The notes under the pieces are model-generated. The model searched no databases. It saw nothing but the letters and a program-made list of their open reading frames with translations, and had not been told where the DNA came from. Both the position numbers and the translations under genes were made by a program. From Bordetella parapertussis (GTDB taxonomy: Bacteria; Pseudomonadota; Gammaproteobacteria; Burkholderiales; Burkholderiaceae_B), in the NCBI GenBank assembly GCA_945895265.1, contig CAMDEF010000016.1, forward strand, positions 1 through 64,000: a stretch of DNA of 64,000 nt. The letters run 5' to 3'. Positions 45,321 through 54,941 of the stretch are shown here, in pieces (the first letter of the stretch is position 1; every line of letters begins with the position of its first letter).

Positions 45321-45551
45321 TTAGCCACGCGCGCCTAGTGATGCGTGCCAACCCGAAATGGCTGCCTGAGCGCGCTCAGACAGTTTGGCGACCTCGATAT
45401 CTTTGCGCCGCTCGATGATCATCAACGCGTAAGGCGTAGCGAGGCTCGAGGCTTCGGGGCACAGGCGCAGTTCTTCTCCGACAGAGGGGCTGCGCTGGCG
45501 CCAGAAATTGATGGCGGATTCGAGTTCGGTCAGGGTCAATAATGTTGGCAT
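45321..45551 (-). CDS. DUF3717 protein
   Basis: The 76-residue soluble protein matches the DUF3717 pattern: TLTELESAINFWRQRSPS, then LRLCPEASSLATPYALMI. The family is restricted mostly to betaproteobacteria and has no known function. It is convergent with the SCO gene. Confidence 0.85.
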   Translation of the reverse strand: MPTLLTLTELESAINFWRQRSPSVGEELRLCPEASSLATPYALMIIERRKDIEVAKLSERAQAAISGWHASLGARG

Positions 45552-45680
45552 AACGATATTGTCACAGAATATGGGGTCGCGAAACGGCGCCTAGTCATTT
45601 TTTTGGGATGTTTTCGAGCTGTCAGAACCTCATCAGATGCGAGTAATATCTAGGTATCACTCCCTACAAAAAGGCTCATT

Positions 45681-46442
45681 ATGAGTGCAAGCCCTTCTAA
45701 TCCTTTTGTGCTACCTGGGTTTGGTCAAAGTGGTGATGCTGCAACTAACCCCTTGCTTGCTAGCCTTGAGATGATGCGCAAGGCGTTTGCCGGTTTGGGT
45801 GGCCCTGCCGGAATGTCTGGTGGGCTCGGTTTGAGCCCACCCATGAACCCAGAAGAGCTTGAACGCAAGATTGCTGAGCTTAAATCGGTTGAAAACTGGC
45901 TGAAGTTAAACCTTTCAATGCTCAGCAGCACGATCCAAGGGATGGAGGTGCAACTCGCAACCATCGCAACGCTAAAGTCGTTTATGGCGGCTAGCTCAGC
46001 AAGCGGCGCAAACCCTCAGGCGTCAAGCACGCAAGCGGCTCCATCGAGCTGGTTTAGTGGCTGGCCCACTGCACCGTTGCAGCCTCACACACAAACCGAG
46101 CCCGAGGCTCGGCCCCAAGCATCAGCCGCTGATGCAGCCGATCGCGATGCAACCGCCAGCGGCGCGGCGCAGGCCACTCAGGGCGACGCAGCGACAGCCG
46201 CTGCCGCCCCTGCCGCGCAGGCCTGGTGGGACATGTTGCAGCAGCAATTCGGTCAAGTCGCGGCCGCGACTGCCGCCAGCATGGCATTAAAACCTAAGCC
46301 AACAGCGGGTCAGGCGCCAGCTAAACAAGCCAGAGCAGCGAAAAAGTCTGCAACAAAAACCACTACAAAAACCACTACAAAAACCAACATGAAAACTGCT
46401 ACAAAAGCCCGATCAAAAACCAACACTAAAAAAACGTCTTAA
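45681..46442 (+). CDS. phaM: PhaM-like polyhydroxyalkanoate granule-associated protein
   Basis: The N-terminal half has PSNPFVLPGFGQS, LASLEMMRKAF and ELERKIAELKSVENWLKLNL with a predicted coiled coil (about residues 55-105), as in PhaM of Cupriavidus. PhaM activates PHA synthase and tethers granules to the nucleoid. The C-terminal tail (about 215-253) is almost all Lys, Thr, Ala and Ser, like histone-type DNA-binding tails, and its DNA contains a 12-bp tandem repeat. PHA synthase genes are not in the window. Confidence 0.82.
   Translation: MSASPSNPFVLPGFGQSGDAATNPLLASLEMMRKAFAGLGGPAGMSGGLGLSPPMNPEELERKIAELKSVENWLKLNLSMLSSTIQGMEVQLATIATLKSFMAASSASGANPQASSTQAAPSSWFSGWPTAPLQPHTQTEPEARPQASAADAADRDATASGAAQATQGDAATAAAAPAAQAWWDMLQQQFGQVAAATAASMALKPKPTAGQAPAKQARAAKKSATKTTTKTTTKTNMKTATKARSKTNTKKTS
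46353..46388 (+). repeat. 12-bp tandem repeat in the phaM tail
   Basis: Nearly three copies of ACAAAAACCACT encode the repeating Thr-Lys-Thr-Thr unit of the basic C-terminus. Such a repeat can change length by slippage in steps of four residues without breaking the frame. Confidence 0.7.
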
Positions 46443-46500
46443 AGTCTTAAACAAACAATAAAAAACAACGCTTAACTACAACAAAGCTACAACGCAAAAT

Positions 46501-47871
46501 ATGTTGAATATCGTGATTTTGGCTGCTGGCCAGGGCAAAAGGATGCAGTCTAACCGCCCGAAGGTGTTGCATACCATTGCAGGCCGTTCAATGCTGGCGC
46601 ACGTCGTAAACGGTGCGCGCGCCCTTGCCGCCGATAATATTGTGGTGGTAGTTGGCCATGGTGCCGAGCATGTGCAACAGGCGTTCGCTGCGCAACCAGA
46701 CTTGCAGTTTGCAATACAGCAGCCGCAGCTTGGTACGGGTCATGCGGTGCTACAAGCCGTGACTCAACTGAAAGAAGACGGCCGTGATGATGTCACGATT
46801 GTTTTGTACGGTGATGTGCCACTCGTGCAAACCGCAAGCTTGCAGGCCTTGCTCAGTGCACGAGGGCAGGGTGTGGCGGTGTTGACCGAGCCATTATCCG
46901 ACCCAACGGGCTATGGTCGTATCGTGCGCGATGCTCAAGGTCAGGTTTGTGCAATCGTTGAACACAAAGATGCCACGCCTGAGCAACGCGCGATCACTGA
47001 GGTCAATACTGGGATCCTCGCGGCACCCACTGCACAACTTAAAACTTGGCTAAGTAAGCTCACCAATAACAACGCCCAGGGCGAGTACTACCTGACAGAT
47101 ATCATTGGCATGGCGGTATCTGAGGGCCTGGCCGTGAATGTGGCTCACCCTGGTGCGGCGTATGAAACCTTAGGTGTGAATAGCCGCGCGCAACAGGCGC
47201 AGCTTGAGCGCTTATGGCAACTAGAGCTTGCGCGACGGCAACTTGAAGCCGGCGTGACGCTTGCTGACCCTGCGCGCTTTGACGTGCGGGGCAATTTAAT
47301 CTGTGGTCAAGATGTCTTTATTGATATTGGTTGTGTCTTTGAAGGCACGGTTCAGTTGGGTGCGGGCGTTTATGTGGGCGCACATTGCGTGCTGCGCGAT
47401 GTGACGATAGGGGCGGGCACGCGGATTGAACCGTACAGCCATCTTGATCAGGCGGTTGTGGGTGTTGATGCAAGGATCGGGCCCTATGCCAGATTACGCC
47501 CAGGCGCCGCACTCGCTGATCGCACACACGTAGGAAATTTCGTTGAAATTAAAAATGCCCGCTTGGGCGTTGATAGTAAAGCTAATCACTTAGCGTACAT
47601 TGGTGATGCCGATATTGGCGAGCGTGTCAATATTGGTGCTGGCACGATTACTTGCAATTATGACGGGGTCAATAAACACCGTACTGTCATCGAAGACGAC
47701 GCATTTATTGGTTCCGATACACAACTCGTTGCCCCAGTGCGCGTCGGGCGTGGCGCAACGCTTGGCGCGGGCACGACACTGACACGTGATGCGCCGGCCG
47801 AGCAACTGACTGTGTCGCGCGCTAAACAACTCACCATCGAGGGCTGGAAACGGCCAGTTAAAAAAGTTTAA
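46501..47871 (+). CDS. glmU: Bifunctional N-acetylglucosamine-1-phosphate uridyltransferase / glucosamine-1-phosphate acetyltransferase
   Basis: GlmU makes UDP-GlcNAc. The N-terminal pyrophosphorylase domain has [18 protein letters not shown] and VLYGDVPLV. The C-terminal left-handed beta-helix (hexapeptide repeats, about residues 255-440) has the acetyltransferase histidine region [20 protein letters not shown] and [12 protein letters not shown]. The 456-residue length is normal. glmS lies 3 kb downstream; glmM is not in the window. Confidence 0.98.
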   Translation: MLNIVILAAGQGKRMQSNRPKVLHTIAGRSMLAHVVNGARALAADNIVVVVGHGAEHVQQAFAAQPDLQFAIQQPQLGTGHAVLQAVTQLKEDGRDDVTIVLYGDVPLVQTASLQALLSARGQGVAVLTEPLSDPTGYGRIVRDAQGQVCAIVEHKDATPEQRAITEVNTGILAAPTAQLKTWLSKLTNNNAQGEYYLTDIIGMAVSEGLAVNVAHPGAAYETLGVNSRAQQAQLERLWQLELARRQLEAGVTLADPARFDVRGNLICGQDVFIDIGCVFEGTVQLGAGVYVGAHCVLRDVTIGAGTRIEPYSHLDQAVVGVDARIGPYARLRPGAALADRTHVGNFVEIKNARLGVDSKANHLAYIGDADIGERVNIGAGTITCNYDGVNKHRTVIEDDAFIGSDTQLVAPVRVGRGATLGAGTTLTRDAPAEQLTVSRAKQLTIEGWKRPVKKV

Positions 47872-47873
47872 AT

Positions 47874-49262
47874 ATGTCTGAAGCACAAACTGCGCGAGTA
47901 CCCGACGCGATAGAAGGTTTGCCTACTGGGCGTCGACGTAAGGCTGCGTTTGCGCTGGGTATTGGTTTGATGTTGTCGGTGCTCGACGCCTCGATGTCGA
48001 ACGTCGCTTTGCCATCCATTGCAAAGGATTTGAATGAATCAGCAGCCTCGGTCGTATGGATCGTCAACGCGTATGGCTTGACCGTTGCCATGATGCTGTT
48101 CCCGATGTCAGCAATTGGTGAGCGCATTGGTTTTAAGCTGTTGTTTCGTTTTGGTTTACTGCTGTTTACCTGCGCCTCGATTGCGAGTGCCTTGGCGCCG
48201 ACGCTACCGTTGCTATTGATTTGTCGTGTCGTGCAGGGGCTTGGTGGTGCGGCCATCATGTGCTTGTTCGCTGCATTGCTGCGGCATATTTATCCGCCAC
48301 ATCTGATCGGGCGCGGAATTGGCTGGAACTCTATGACTGTAGCGGTGTCATCGGTGATGGGGCCGTCACTTGGCGCTTTTATTTTGTCGCTAGCGAGTTG
48401 GCACTGGATCTTTGCGTTCAACATCCCAATGGGGCTGCTGGCGTTGTTGGGTGTTAAGTATTTGCCAGATGTTGCGCCCATCAAATCCCGGTTTGACTGG
48501 GTATCCGCCCTGTTGAGTATGACAACAATTGGTTTGCTCATTATCGGGATTGATTATTTAGTCACTTACACCTGGCAGGCGCTGATTTTGATTATGCTCT
48601 CGGTTTGCGTGGGCATTTTGTTGATTCGTCGCTCAAGCGCGCAGCCGGCTCCGCTGTTTCCGGTTGACTTGTTTCGCATCTCCGCTATGCGTTTTGCGTT
48701 GGCTGCCTCGGCCAGTACCTTTTCGGCGCAGATGGCGACCTTTGTCTCGTTACCCTTTTATTTACTGACAACGTTGCAGCGCCCACAAATGACGGTTGGT
48801 GTGGTGTTGGCGGGTTGGCCCGTGGGTGCTGCAATGATCGCTGCAATCGCTGGCCCCTTGTCTGACCGTTTTCCGGTGGCGATCTTAGGTGGCATCGGTG
48901 CGGCGGCGATGGCGCTGGGTTTAACCCTGATCGCCTTGATGCCCGCAACCGTTGATAACACTTGGTTATTTTTTGCGATGATGTTGGCGGGAGTGGGCTT
49001 TGGTTTTTTTCAAACACCTAATAATCGCGTATTGATCGGCGCTGCACCACGCAACCGTGCAGGTGCGTTAGGCGGCTTACAGTCGACCACACGTGTGTTT
49101 AGTCAGACCTTTGGCGGTGCAGTGGTAGCGATGGTGTTTAGTATGGGTTTTTCGATGGGGCCCTTGCTAGGCCTGTGGGTCGCCATTTGTTTTGCCTTGG
49201 TTGCGGTGAGTGTCAATGTGATTCGGTATCGACAAGCCCCTCACTCGGGCCAACATGGCTGA
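47874..49262 (+). CDS. MFS exporter, DHA2 (EmrB/QacA) family
   Basis: The 462-residue protein has about 13-14 hydrophobic helices. The opening motif LSVLDASMSNVALPSIAKDL and WIVNAYGLTVAMMLFPMSAI are typical of drug:H+ antiporters of the DHA2 group. GGLQSTTRVFSQTFGGAVVA near the C-terminus is also family-like. It starts two bases after glmU and overlaps the glycosyltransferase gene by eight bases. No membrane-fusion partner is adjacent, so it probably works alone; the substrate is unknown. Confidence 0.9.
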   Translation: MSEAQTARVPDAIEGLPTGRRRKAAFALGIGLMLSVLDASMSNVALPSIAKDLNESAASVVWIVNAYGLTVAMMLFPMSAIGERIGFKLLFRFGLLLFTCASIASALAPTLPLLLICRVVQGLGGAAIMCLFAALLRHIYPPHLIGRGIGWNSMTVAVSSVMGPSLGAFILSLASWHWIFAFNIPMGLLALLGVKYLPDVAPIKSRFDWVSALLSMTTIGLLIIGIDYLVTYTWQALILIMLSVCVGILLIRRSSAQPAPLFPVDLFRISAMRFALAASASTFSAQMATFVSLPFYLLTTLQRPQMTVGVVLAGWPVGAAMIAAIAGPLSDRFPVAILGGIGAAAMALGLTLIALMPATVDNTWLFFAMMLAGVGFGFFQTPNNRVLIGAAPRNRAGALGGLQSTTRVFSQTFGGAVVAMVFSMGFSMGPLLGLWVAICFALVAVSVNVIRYRQAPHSGQHG

Positions 49263-50325
49263 GACGGCTCTGCGTATTTTGCAGGTCAACACCGAGCGCG
49301 GTTGGCGCGGCGGCGAACGGCAGACGCTATTGACCGCGGTTGGCCTGCGTGCGCGCGGCCACGACGTTGAGTTGCTCTTACGCAATGGCAGTGCACTCGC
49401 CGAACGCGCGCGAGCGCTTGGTTTAGTGGTGCACACTGCAGGTGGTGGTTTTAGCTTTGGCTGTTGGTTGGCCTTGCATGGTGGGCGCTACGATGTGTTG
49501 CATGCGCAAACTGCTAAGGTGGTGGCGTGGGTTGTTGCAGTCGCACCTGCGCATCGGCGCCCAGTGGTGTTTTCGCGCCGGACAAATTTTCCTCCTGGGG
49601 CAGGCGTTTGGCTTACGCGTTTGAAGTGGCGCAGGCTGGATCAGATGGTGGCGATCAGCGAGGCGGCGGCTCAGGCACCACGCGCGCTCGGTGTTTCAAC
49701 ACAAGTGATCCCAAGCGCGGTCTTGCCCATTGCTGCCGATGCCACACGCATCCAACATTTTTTGAAGTACAGGGCACTCGAGGGTAAGCGCTTGATAGGT
49801 ACAGCCGCAGCGTTGTCGGTTGAGAAGGATCCAGTGACCTTAATTCAGGCTGCTGCAAAAGTGTGTGTGCAATTTGAAGATGTGGTGTTTGTACATTGGG
49901 GCGCTGCGGGTGCAGCAGCGCACGCAGCGCAGCAGGCGATTGCAGAGTTGGGCCTGCAAGAGCGTTATCTGCTGCTGGGGTTTGAGCCAGAGGTCGAGCA
50001 ACTGTTTGCTGCGCTTTCCGTCTTTGTGATGGCCTCGCGGTATGAGGCGTTGGGCAGTAGCGTGCTTGATGCCATGTTGCAAAACGTGCCAGTCGTATCG
50101 ACCGATGCCGGCGGGTTAAAAGAAACGGTGTGTGCAGGTCGCGGGCTAGTGTGCGCCCCAGGTGACTCGGATACGATGGCGGCGCATATCTCGTTTATGT
50201 TGGCGCAGCCAGAGCAAGCGCAGGCAATGGCTGACGTCGCTTGCGCTGCGGTGCGCGCCGAATACGCGGTCGACGGCATGGTCGAGCGTTATCTTGAGGT
50301 ATATCGCGAGGTACTCGAGCATTGA
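49255..50325 (+). CDS. Glycosyltransferase family 4 protein
   Basis: This is a GT-B fold enzyme. The N-terminal domain begins ILQVNTERGWRGGERQTLL, and the C-terminal nucleotide-sugar domain has GTAAALSVEKDPVTLIQAA, then ASRYEALGSSVLDAML and VVSTDAGGLKETV, the E-x7-E region of GT4 enzymes. It may act in lipopolysaccharide or another surface glycan, but no such cluster is nearby. It overlaps the MFS gene, suggesting cotranslation. Confidence 0.9.
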   Translation: MAETALRILQVNTERGWRGGERQTLLTAVGLRARGHDVELLLRNGSALAERARALGLVVHTAGGGFSFGCWLALHGGRYDVLHAQTAKVVAWVVAVAPAHRRPVVFSRRTNFPPGAGVWLTRLKWRRLDQMVAISEAAAQAPRALGVSTQVIPSAVLPIAADATRIQHFLKYRALEGKRLIGTAAALSVEKDPVTLIQAAAKVCVQFEDVVFVHWGAAGAAAHAAQQAIAELGLQERYLLLGFEPEVEQLFAALSVFVMASRYEALGSSVLDAMLQNVPVVSTDAGGLKETVCAGRGLVCAPGDSDTMAAHISFMLAQPEQAQAMADVACAAVRAEYAVDGMVERYLEVYREVLEH

Positions 50326-50413
50326 GCACGACATCTTGTCACGATTGTGTGACCGTTTGTTAGTTGTTGCAGGTTTGATCTCACACTCTTAATGTTCAAC
50401 GGTGTGTGAATCG

Positions 50414-50884
50414 TTACCCTAGCGCGATGCCGGTGTTGAATTTGCTGCGATGAATTGAAAAAAAAGTTCGGACGTTACGGACATTCATTTGTGCAGTCAA
50501 GGTTCGATGCACCAGCGCGTGATAGGCTGGCATATCAGTCACTTGTGTGATCAAAATAAAATCTGGCCCAGAAGATACCCGATAGCATTGCAGTGCTGCG
50601 TGTTCAAGTGCGATCGCGCGCTCAAATTGCGCGAGGTTTTCGGCCGATTGCACGTCTAGGGTGACCTCAAGAATGGCTGTGAGGGTATTGCCAACTTTTG
50701 TCGGATCAATGATTACGACTTGTTTTTGGATCACGCCGCTCTCTGTGAGCCGGCGTACGCGTCGCATACAGGTGGGTGGTGAGGCATGCACGAGCTCGGC
50801 GAGCTCTTGATTGGTGACGCTCGCATCTCGCTGTAGCTGCTCAAGGATGCGTAGGTCAAGCTCATCGAGTGCGTCGGTATCCAT
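50414..50884 (-). CDS. Lrp/AsnC-family regulator
   Basis: An N-terminal winged HTH (LDLRILEQLQRDASVTNQELA, read in two adjacent parts, then SPPTCMRRVRRLTESGVI) is followed by a RAM/AsnC effector domain (YRVSSGPDFILITQVTDMPAY). It is divergent from glmS, with a 149-base A/T-rich gap that could hold its own operator. The inducing amino acid is unknown. Confidence 0.92.
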   Translation of the reverse strand: MDTDALDELDLRILEQLQRDASVTNQELAELVHASPPTCMRRVRRLTESGVIQKQVVIIDPTKVGNTLTAILEVTLDVQSAENLAQFERAIALEHAALQCYRVSSGPDFILITQVTDMPAYHALVHRTLTAQMNVRNVRTFFSIHRSKFNTGIALG

Positions 50885-51033
50885 TGGATAATATTTAAAG
50901 ACACTAAAATTTAATTAATAAAATTATATTTCATTAATCTTGTTTTATAACCATTAATTCCAAAATAAGTAATAAATAGACATAAAATTTCATATTAAAT
51001 TGGGCACAATGCTTGCACGACAAGGGGATCTTT
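50885..51033. promoter_or_regulatory. A/T-rich divergent promoter region of lrp-like gene and glmS
   Basis: The 149 bases are strikingly A/T-rich (long runs such as ATTTAATTAATAAAATTATATTTC) compared with both flanking genes. Such a region suits bendable Lrp-type binding sites. I cannot assign single promoter elements, and I see no glmS ribozyme fold here. Confidence 0.4.
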
Positions 51034-52866
51034 ATGTGTGGCATTGTGGGTGCAGTCGCTTCAAGAGACATTACACCGATTTTGCTCGAAGGGCTAAGTC
51101 GTCTTGAGTATCGTGGCTATGATTCGTGCGGTGTTGCGGTGTTTGACAATGGCGCGTTGCGACGCGCCCGCAGCACTGAACGGGTGGCTGAATTGGCCGA
51201 CACGATTGCCCGTGAGCACATCACTGGGTTCACGGGCATTGCGCACACGCGCTGGGCCACGCACGGTGCCCCTGTGACACGCAACGCCCATCCACATTTC
51301 TCTGCCCTGGGCCAAGACACACCCAGCATTGCCCTAGTGCATAACGGCATCATTGAAAATCACGAAGAGTTGCGCACCGAATTGCAAGCGGTGGGTTATC
51401 TGTTTGAAAGCCAAACCGATACCGAGGTGATCGCGCATCTGGTTCATCATCTGTACCACGGCGACTTACTCGAGACTGTGCAGCAGGCCGTGAAGCGGTT
51501 GAAAGGCGCCTACGCGATTGCGGTGTTTTGTCGTGACGAGCCACACCGCATTGTGGCGGCGCGTTACGGGTCGCCACTTGTGATCGGACGCGGACAAACC
51601 GAAAACTTTTTGGCCTCGGATGCCTTGGCATTGGCGGGTACGACCGATAAAATTGTGTATCTTGAAGATGGTGATGTTGCTGACTTGCAGCTTGGCAATG
51701 TCTGGATCATGGATGCAACGGGTAAGCAGGTCAATCGCAAGATCAATACGGTGCAGGTGCATACCGGTGCGGCAGAGCTTGGCCCGTATCGCCATTACAT
51801 GCAAAAAGAAATTTTTGAGCAACCGCGCGCTGTCGCTGACACGCTGGAGGATGTTGAATCGATTACCCCTGAAATGTTTGGCGACAAGGCGTACAAGATC
51901 TTTAAACAAATTGATCGCGTCTTAATTTTGGCGTGCGGTACAAGCTATTACGCGGGGCTCACCGCGCAATACTGGATCGAGTCGGTGGCAAAAATCCCAG
52001 TGTCAGTTGAGATTGCCAGCGAGTATCGATACCGCGACAGCGTGCCTCACGCAAACACTCTTGTGGTCACGATCTCGCAGTCTGGCGAAACGGCCGATAC
52101 GCTTGCGGCGCTAAAACATGCGCGTTCGCTTGGCATGCAGCACACACTGACGATTTGTAACGTGTCAACGAGTGCGATGGTGCGCGAGTGCGAGCTTGCG
52201 TATATTACGCGTGCAGGTGTTGAAATTGGTGTGGCATCCACCAAAGCCTTTACCACCCAGCTCACGGCGTTGTTCATGCTGACACTGGCCTTGGCTCAGG
52301 TGCACGGCCAGTTGACCGAGCAACAAGAGGCCGCACACGTGAAGGCGTTGCGTCACTTGCCAGCAGCGATTAGCGCCGTGCTTGCGCTTGAGCCACAAAT
52401 TATGGCTTGGGCCGACCGCTTTGCGACCAAAGAAAACGCGCTGTTTCTAGGACGCGGTATGCATTACCCAATTGCCCTCGAAGGCGCGCTCAAGCTCAAA
52501 GAGATTAGCTATATTCACGCCGAGGCTTACCCAGCAGGCGAACTTAAGCACGGCCCCTTAGCGCTGGTGACCGAGCAAATGCCCGTGGTGACGATTGCAC
52601 CCAATGATGCGTTGCTAGAAAAGCTCAAATCGAATATTCAAGAGGTACGCGCGCGCGGCGGCGAGCTCTATGTGTTTGCCGACATGGATACGCGTATCGT
52701 GAGCGCCGAGGGCGTGCATGTGATTCGGATGCCTGAGCACTATGGGCTGCTGTCACCGATTTTGCACACAGTGCCGTTGCAGTTATTGGCTTACCATACC
52801 GCGTGTTCGCGCGGCACTGATGTCGATAAGCCGCGTAATCTGGCAAAGAGTGTGACGGTGGAGTAG
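51034..52866 (+). CDS. glmS: Glutamine-fructose-6-phosphate aminotransferase (isomerizing)
   Basis: GlmS makes glucosamine-6-phosphate. ATG 51034 places the catalytic cysteine at position 2 (MCGIVGAV), as required once Met is removed, and has AAGGGG upstream; an upstream ORF start at 51013 would bury it. The glutaminase domain has RWATHGAP and [13 protein letters not shown]. The C-terminal sugar isomerase domains have [22 protein letters not shown] and the terminal [12 protein letters not shown]. It has 610 residues. Confidence 0.98.
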   Translation: MCGIVGAVASRDITPILLEGLSRLEYRGYDSCGVAVFDNGALRRARSTERVAELADTIAREHITGFTGIAHTRWATHGAPVTRNAHPHFSALGQDTPSIALVHNGIIENHEELRTELQAVGYLFESQTDTEVIAHLVHHLYHGDLLETVQQAVKRLKGAYAIAVFCRDEPHRIVAARYGSPLVIGRGQTENFLASDALALAGTTDKIVYLEDGDVADLQLGNVWIMDATGKQVNRKINTVQVHTGAAELGPYRHYMQKEIFEQPRAVADTLEDVESITPEMFGDKAYKIFKQIDRVLILACGTSYYAGLTAQYWIESVAKIPVSVEIASEYRYRDSVPHANTLVVTISQSGETADTLAALKHARSLGMQHTLTICNVSTSAMVRECELAYITRAGVEIGVASTKAFTTQLTALFMLTLALAQVHGQLTEQQEAAHVKALRHLPAAISAVLALEPQIMAWADRFATKENALFLGRGMHYPIALEGALKLKEISYIHAEAYPAGELKHGPLALVTEQMPVVTIAPNDALLEKLKSNIQEVRARGGELYVFADMDTRIVSAEGVHVIRMPEHYGLLSPILHTVPLQLLAYHTACSRGTDVDKPRNLAKSVTVE

Positions 52867-52941
52867 TTTCGTTAGGGGGTCAAGAAGACCGAGGCTTGAT
52901 AGTCCGATACGATTTGGTGATTCGGACTAGAGGGGATTTCA

Positions 52942-53109
52942 GTGACTGCTGAAGGTGTGGAAACTCAACAGCAACGCAACGTGTTGGTGCAGTTAGGCTG
53001 CCATTGTGGACAGGGTTGGTACTTTGAAAAAGACCAACCCCTAGAGCGCTTGCACGGCTTACCCGCTACGTTTGGGCCGCCGGTGGTGACTGCGCTAGAG
53101 GGCGCCTAA
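52942..53109 (+). pseudogene. C-terminal remnant of an EAL-domain (cyclic di-GMP phosphodiesterase) protein
   Basis: The frame from GTG 52942 encodes VTAEGVETQQQRNVL then LGCHCGQGWYFEK, which is the end of the EAL fold (canonical V-AEGVET, LGC--GQGY-F). The rest of the domain, including the EAL signature itself, is absent, and a stop lies just upstream at 52918. So only about 55 of 250 residues remain. It lies 75 bases after glmS and just before the convergent ggt-like gene. Confidence 0.78.
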
Positions 53110-53118
53110 GCCTCAAGC

Positions 53119-54720
53119 TTAGTAACCTACCGCCTCACCATCGCGGCGGTGGTCAGAACCCGCCGCGTAAGCAAAGGGCCCAGTGCTCGTTTGCTTTTCG
53201 CCTAGGCGAGCAATCAACTGTGCGCTACCAAAATCGGTACTGTCGACAGCTGCCACGATTGGCGTGTGACCCATGGCTTTGAGCCCCGCGACAACAGCGG
53301 GGCTAACAGTGGCCTCAACAGTCAGTTCAGCTACGTCATTGATGCGCCAGCGCGGCGCGTCTGAGCAGGCCTGTGGATTGTGCTGTTCAACGACACGACG
53401 CAACACCATCTGCATATGGCCTTGTGCTTGCATGTTGCCACCCATCACGCCGAACGCCATTTCAGGTTGGCCATCACGCGTCATGAAGGCGGGGATAATC
53501 GTGTGCATGGGGCGCTTGCCGCCTGCGACTTGATTGGGGTGGCCAGGGGTCGTGACAAAACCAGAGCCGCGATTTTGTAGCGCGATGCCGGTTTTAGGCA
53601 CGACCACGCCCGAACCAAAGCCTTTGAAGTTGGACTGAATAAACGAAATCATGCGACCCTCTGCATCAGAGGCGCATAAATAAATGGTGCCGCCTGAGGG
53701 TGGCTGGCCCGCCGCATAGGTGCCTGCTTTTTTCGGGTCGATCAGCTTGGCGCGCTCGCGTGCATACGACTTGCTGAGCAAATCTTTTGCGCTGACTTTC
53801 ATAAACGCCGGGTCGGCAACGTGTGCATACAAATCGGAAAACGCTACACGCATGGCTTCAACTTCTAAGTGCATGCGTTCGGCTGACCCTGGAGCGGTTT
53901 CGTTGTAAGGCAGGTGCTCGATGATGTTGAGCGCCAGCAAGGCGGTGAGGCCCTGACCATTAGGCGGGATCTCGTGCACGTCGTAGCCGCGAAAGTTGGT
54001 CGAGATAGGCTCGACCCAGTCGGCTTGATGCGCGGCCAAGTCAGCCTCTGTCATTACCGCGCCACACTCTGCCGAAAAGGCCGCAATCATCTTGGCTAAG
54101 CGACCACGATAAAACGACTCACCCTTGGTACGGGCAATATCTTCAAGGGTATCGGCTTGATCGGCAAATTTCCAGATCTCGCCAGTCGCGGGTGCGCGAC
54201 CATTGGGCATGAAAGCGCTAAAGCCAGGGTACTGCGCCAAATCTTTGACTGCTGCAGCCCATTGCTTAGAGATGACCGGGCTGACCGGAAACCCTTCGCG
54301 CGCGTGACGAATTGCGTCTTTAAACAAATCTTCAAAGGGCAGTTGGCCAAAATTGTTTGACAGAGCCACCCACTGTGAAACGGCGCCCGGCACGGTCACT
54401 GACTCCCAACCGTTCTTGGGCATGGTGGCCATACCCTTAAAGCGCTCAGGCGACCAAGCAGCCGGCGCACGCCCAGAGGCGTTCAAGCCGTGCAGCTTTT
54501 TGCCATCCCAAATAATCGAGAAACCGTCGCCGCCAATACCGTTCATAGTGGGCTCAACGACTGTGAGCGTGATGGCTGCAGCAATGGCGGCGTCAATGGC
54601 ATTGCCACCGCGCGCAAACACCGCTGCGCCCGCTTGTGAAGCGAGTGGCTGCGAGGTTGAAACAATATTGCGTGCCAGCACGGGTTGACGGCCAGACTGA
54701 AATGGGAGTTGCCAGTTCAT
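53119..54720 (-). CDS. Gamma-glutamyltransferase-family protein (Ntn hydrolase)
   Basis: The family features are clear: SQPLASQAGAAVFARGGNAID, VVEPTMNGIGGDGF, the processing site GGTIYLCASDAEG with the nucleophilic threonine, and RGSGFVTTPGHPN and AFGVMGGNMQAQGHMQ in the small subunit. No signal peptide is seen, unlike periplasmic Ggt, so the enzyme should be cytoplasmic. Homologues of this YwrD-like type act on gamma-glutamyl or other amide compounds; the substrate is unknown. It has 533 residues. Confidence 0.9.
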   Translation of the reverse strand: MNWQLPFQSGRQPVLARNIVSTSQPLASQAGAAVFARGGNAIDAAIAAAITLTVVEPTMNGIGGDGFSIIWDGKKLHGLNASGRAPAAWSPERFKGMATMPKNGWESVTVPGAVSQWVALSNNFGQLPFEDLFKDAIRHAREGFPVSPVISKQWAAAVKDLAQYPGFSAFMPNGRAPATGEIWKFADQADTLEDIARTKGESFYRGRLAKMIAAFSAECGAVMTEADLAAHQADWVEPISTNFRGYDVHEIPPNGQGLTALLALNIIEHLPYNETAPGSAERMHLEVEAMRVAFSDLYAHVADPAFMKVSAKDLLSKSYARERAKLIDPKKAGTYAAGQPPSGGTIYLCASDAEGRMISFIQSNFKGFGSGVVVPKTGIALQNRGSGFVTTPGHPNQVAGGKRPMHTIIPAFMTRDGQPEMAFGVMGGNMQAQGHMQMVLRRVVEQHNPQACSDAPRWRINDVAELTVEATVSPAVVAGLKAMGHTPIVAAVDSTDFGSAQLIARLGEKQTSTGPFAYAAGSDHRRDGEAVGY

Positions 54721-54941
54721 GAGTGAAAAGATTCCTGCGAAGGTTGAGTAACAAGAGCAATAGGTCAGTATGTTGGCGCTTTAGCATGACGTCGCGCCAA
54801 GGCAGAAATGAGCGCCCTGACAGTATGAGGTTGGCCCATCATAATCGTTGGCGTAGTTTCTGGCTTGTTGTTGGCGTCTACGCGGGCGGTAGCAACAAAA
54901 AAAGCGCCAAAGCGCTTTCTTTGTTGGGCTTAAGCGCGAAC
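54721..54941. other. Intergenic region between aminotransferase and ggt-like gene
   Basis: Apart from the terminator at 54897-54917, I see no ORF with coding character here. It should hold the promoter of the ggt-like gene, but no good element pair is apparent. Confidence 0.4.
54897..54917 (-). terminator. Rho-independent terminator after the aminotransferase gene
   Basis: On the minus strand, AGCGC and GCGCT enclose a four-base loop and are followed by a run of seven T (seven A on the plus strand at 54897-54903). It lies about 25 bases after the stop codon. Confidence 0.78.

Noticed and set aside
46353..46388. Short tandem repeat considered as a CRISPR-like array
   Set aside because: Units are contiguous 12-mers inside a reading frame without spacers.
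50885..51033. A glmS ribozyme upstream of glmS
   Set aside because: The leader is A/T-rich without the conserved pseudoknot core; such ribozymes belong to Gram-positive bacteria.
52901..52928. Inverted repeat AGTCCGA...TCGGACT after glmS
   Set aside because: A 7-bp stem with a large loop and no T-run; not convincing as a terminator and too short for an attachment site.
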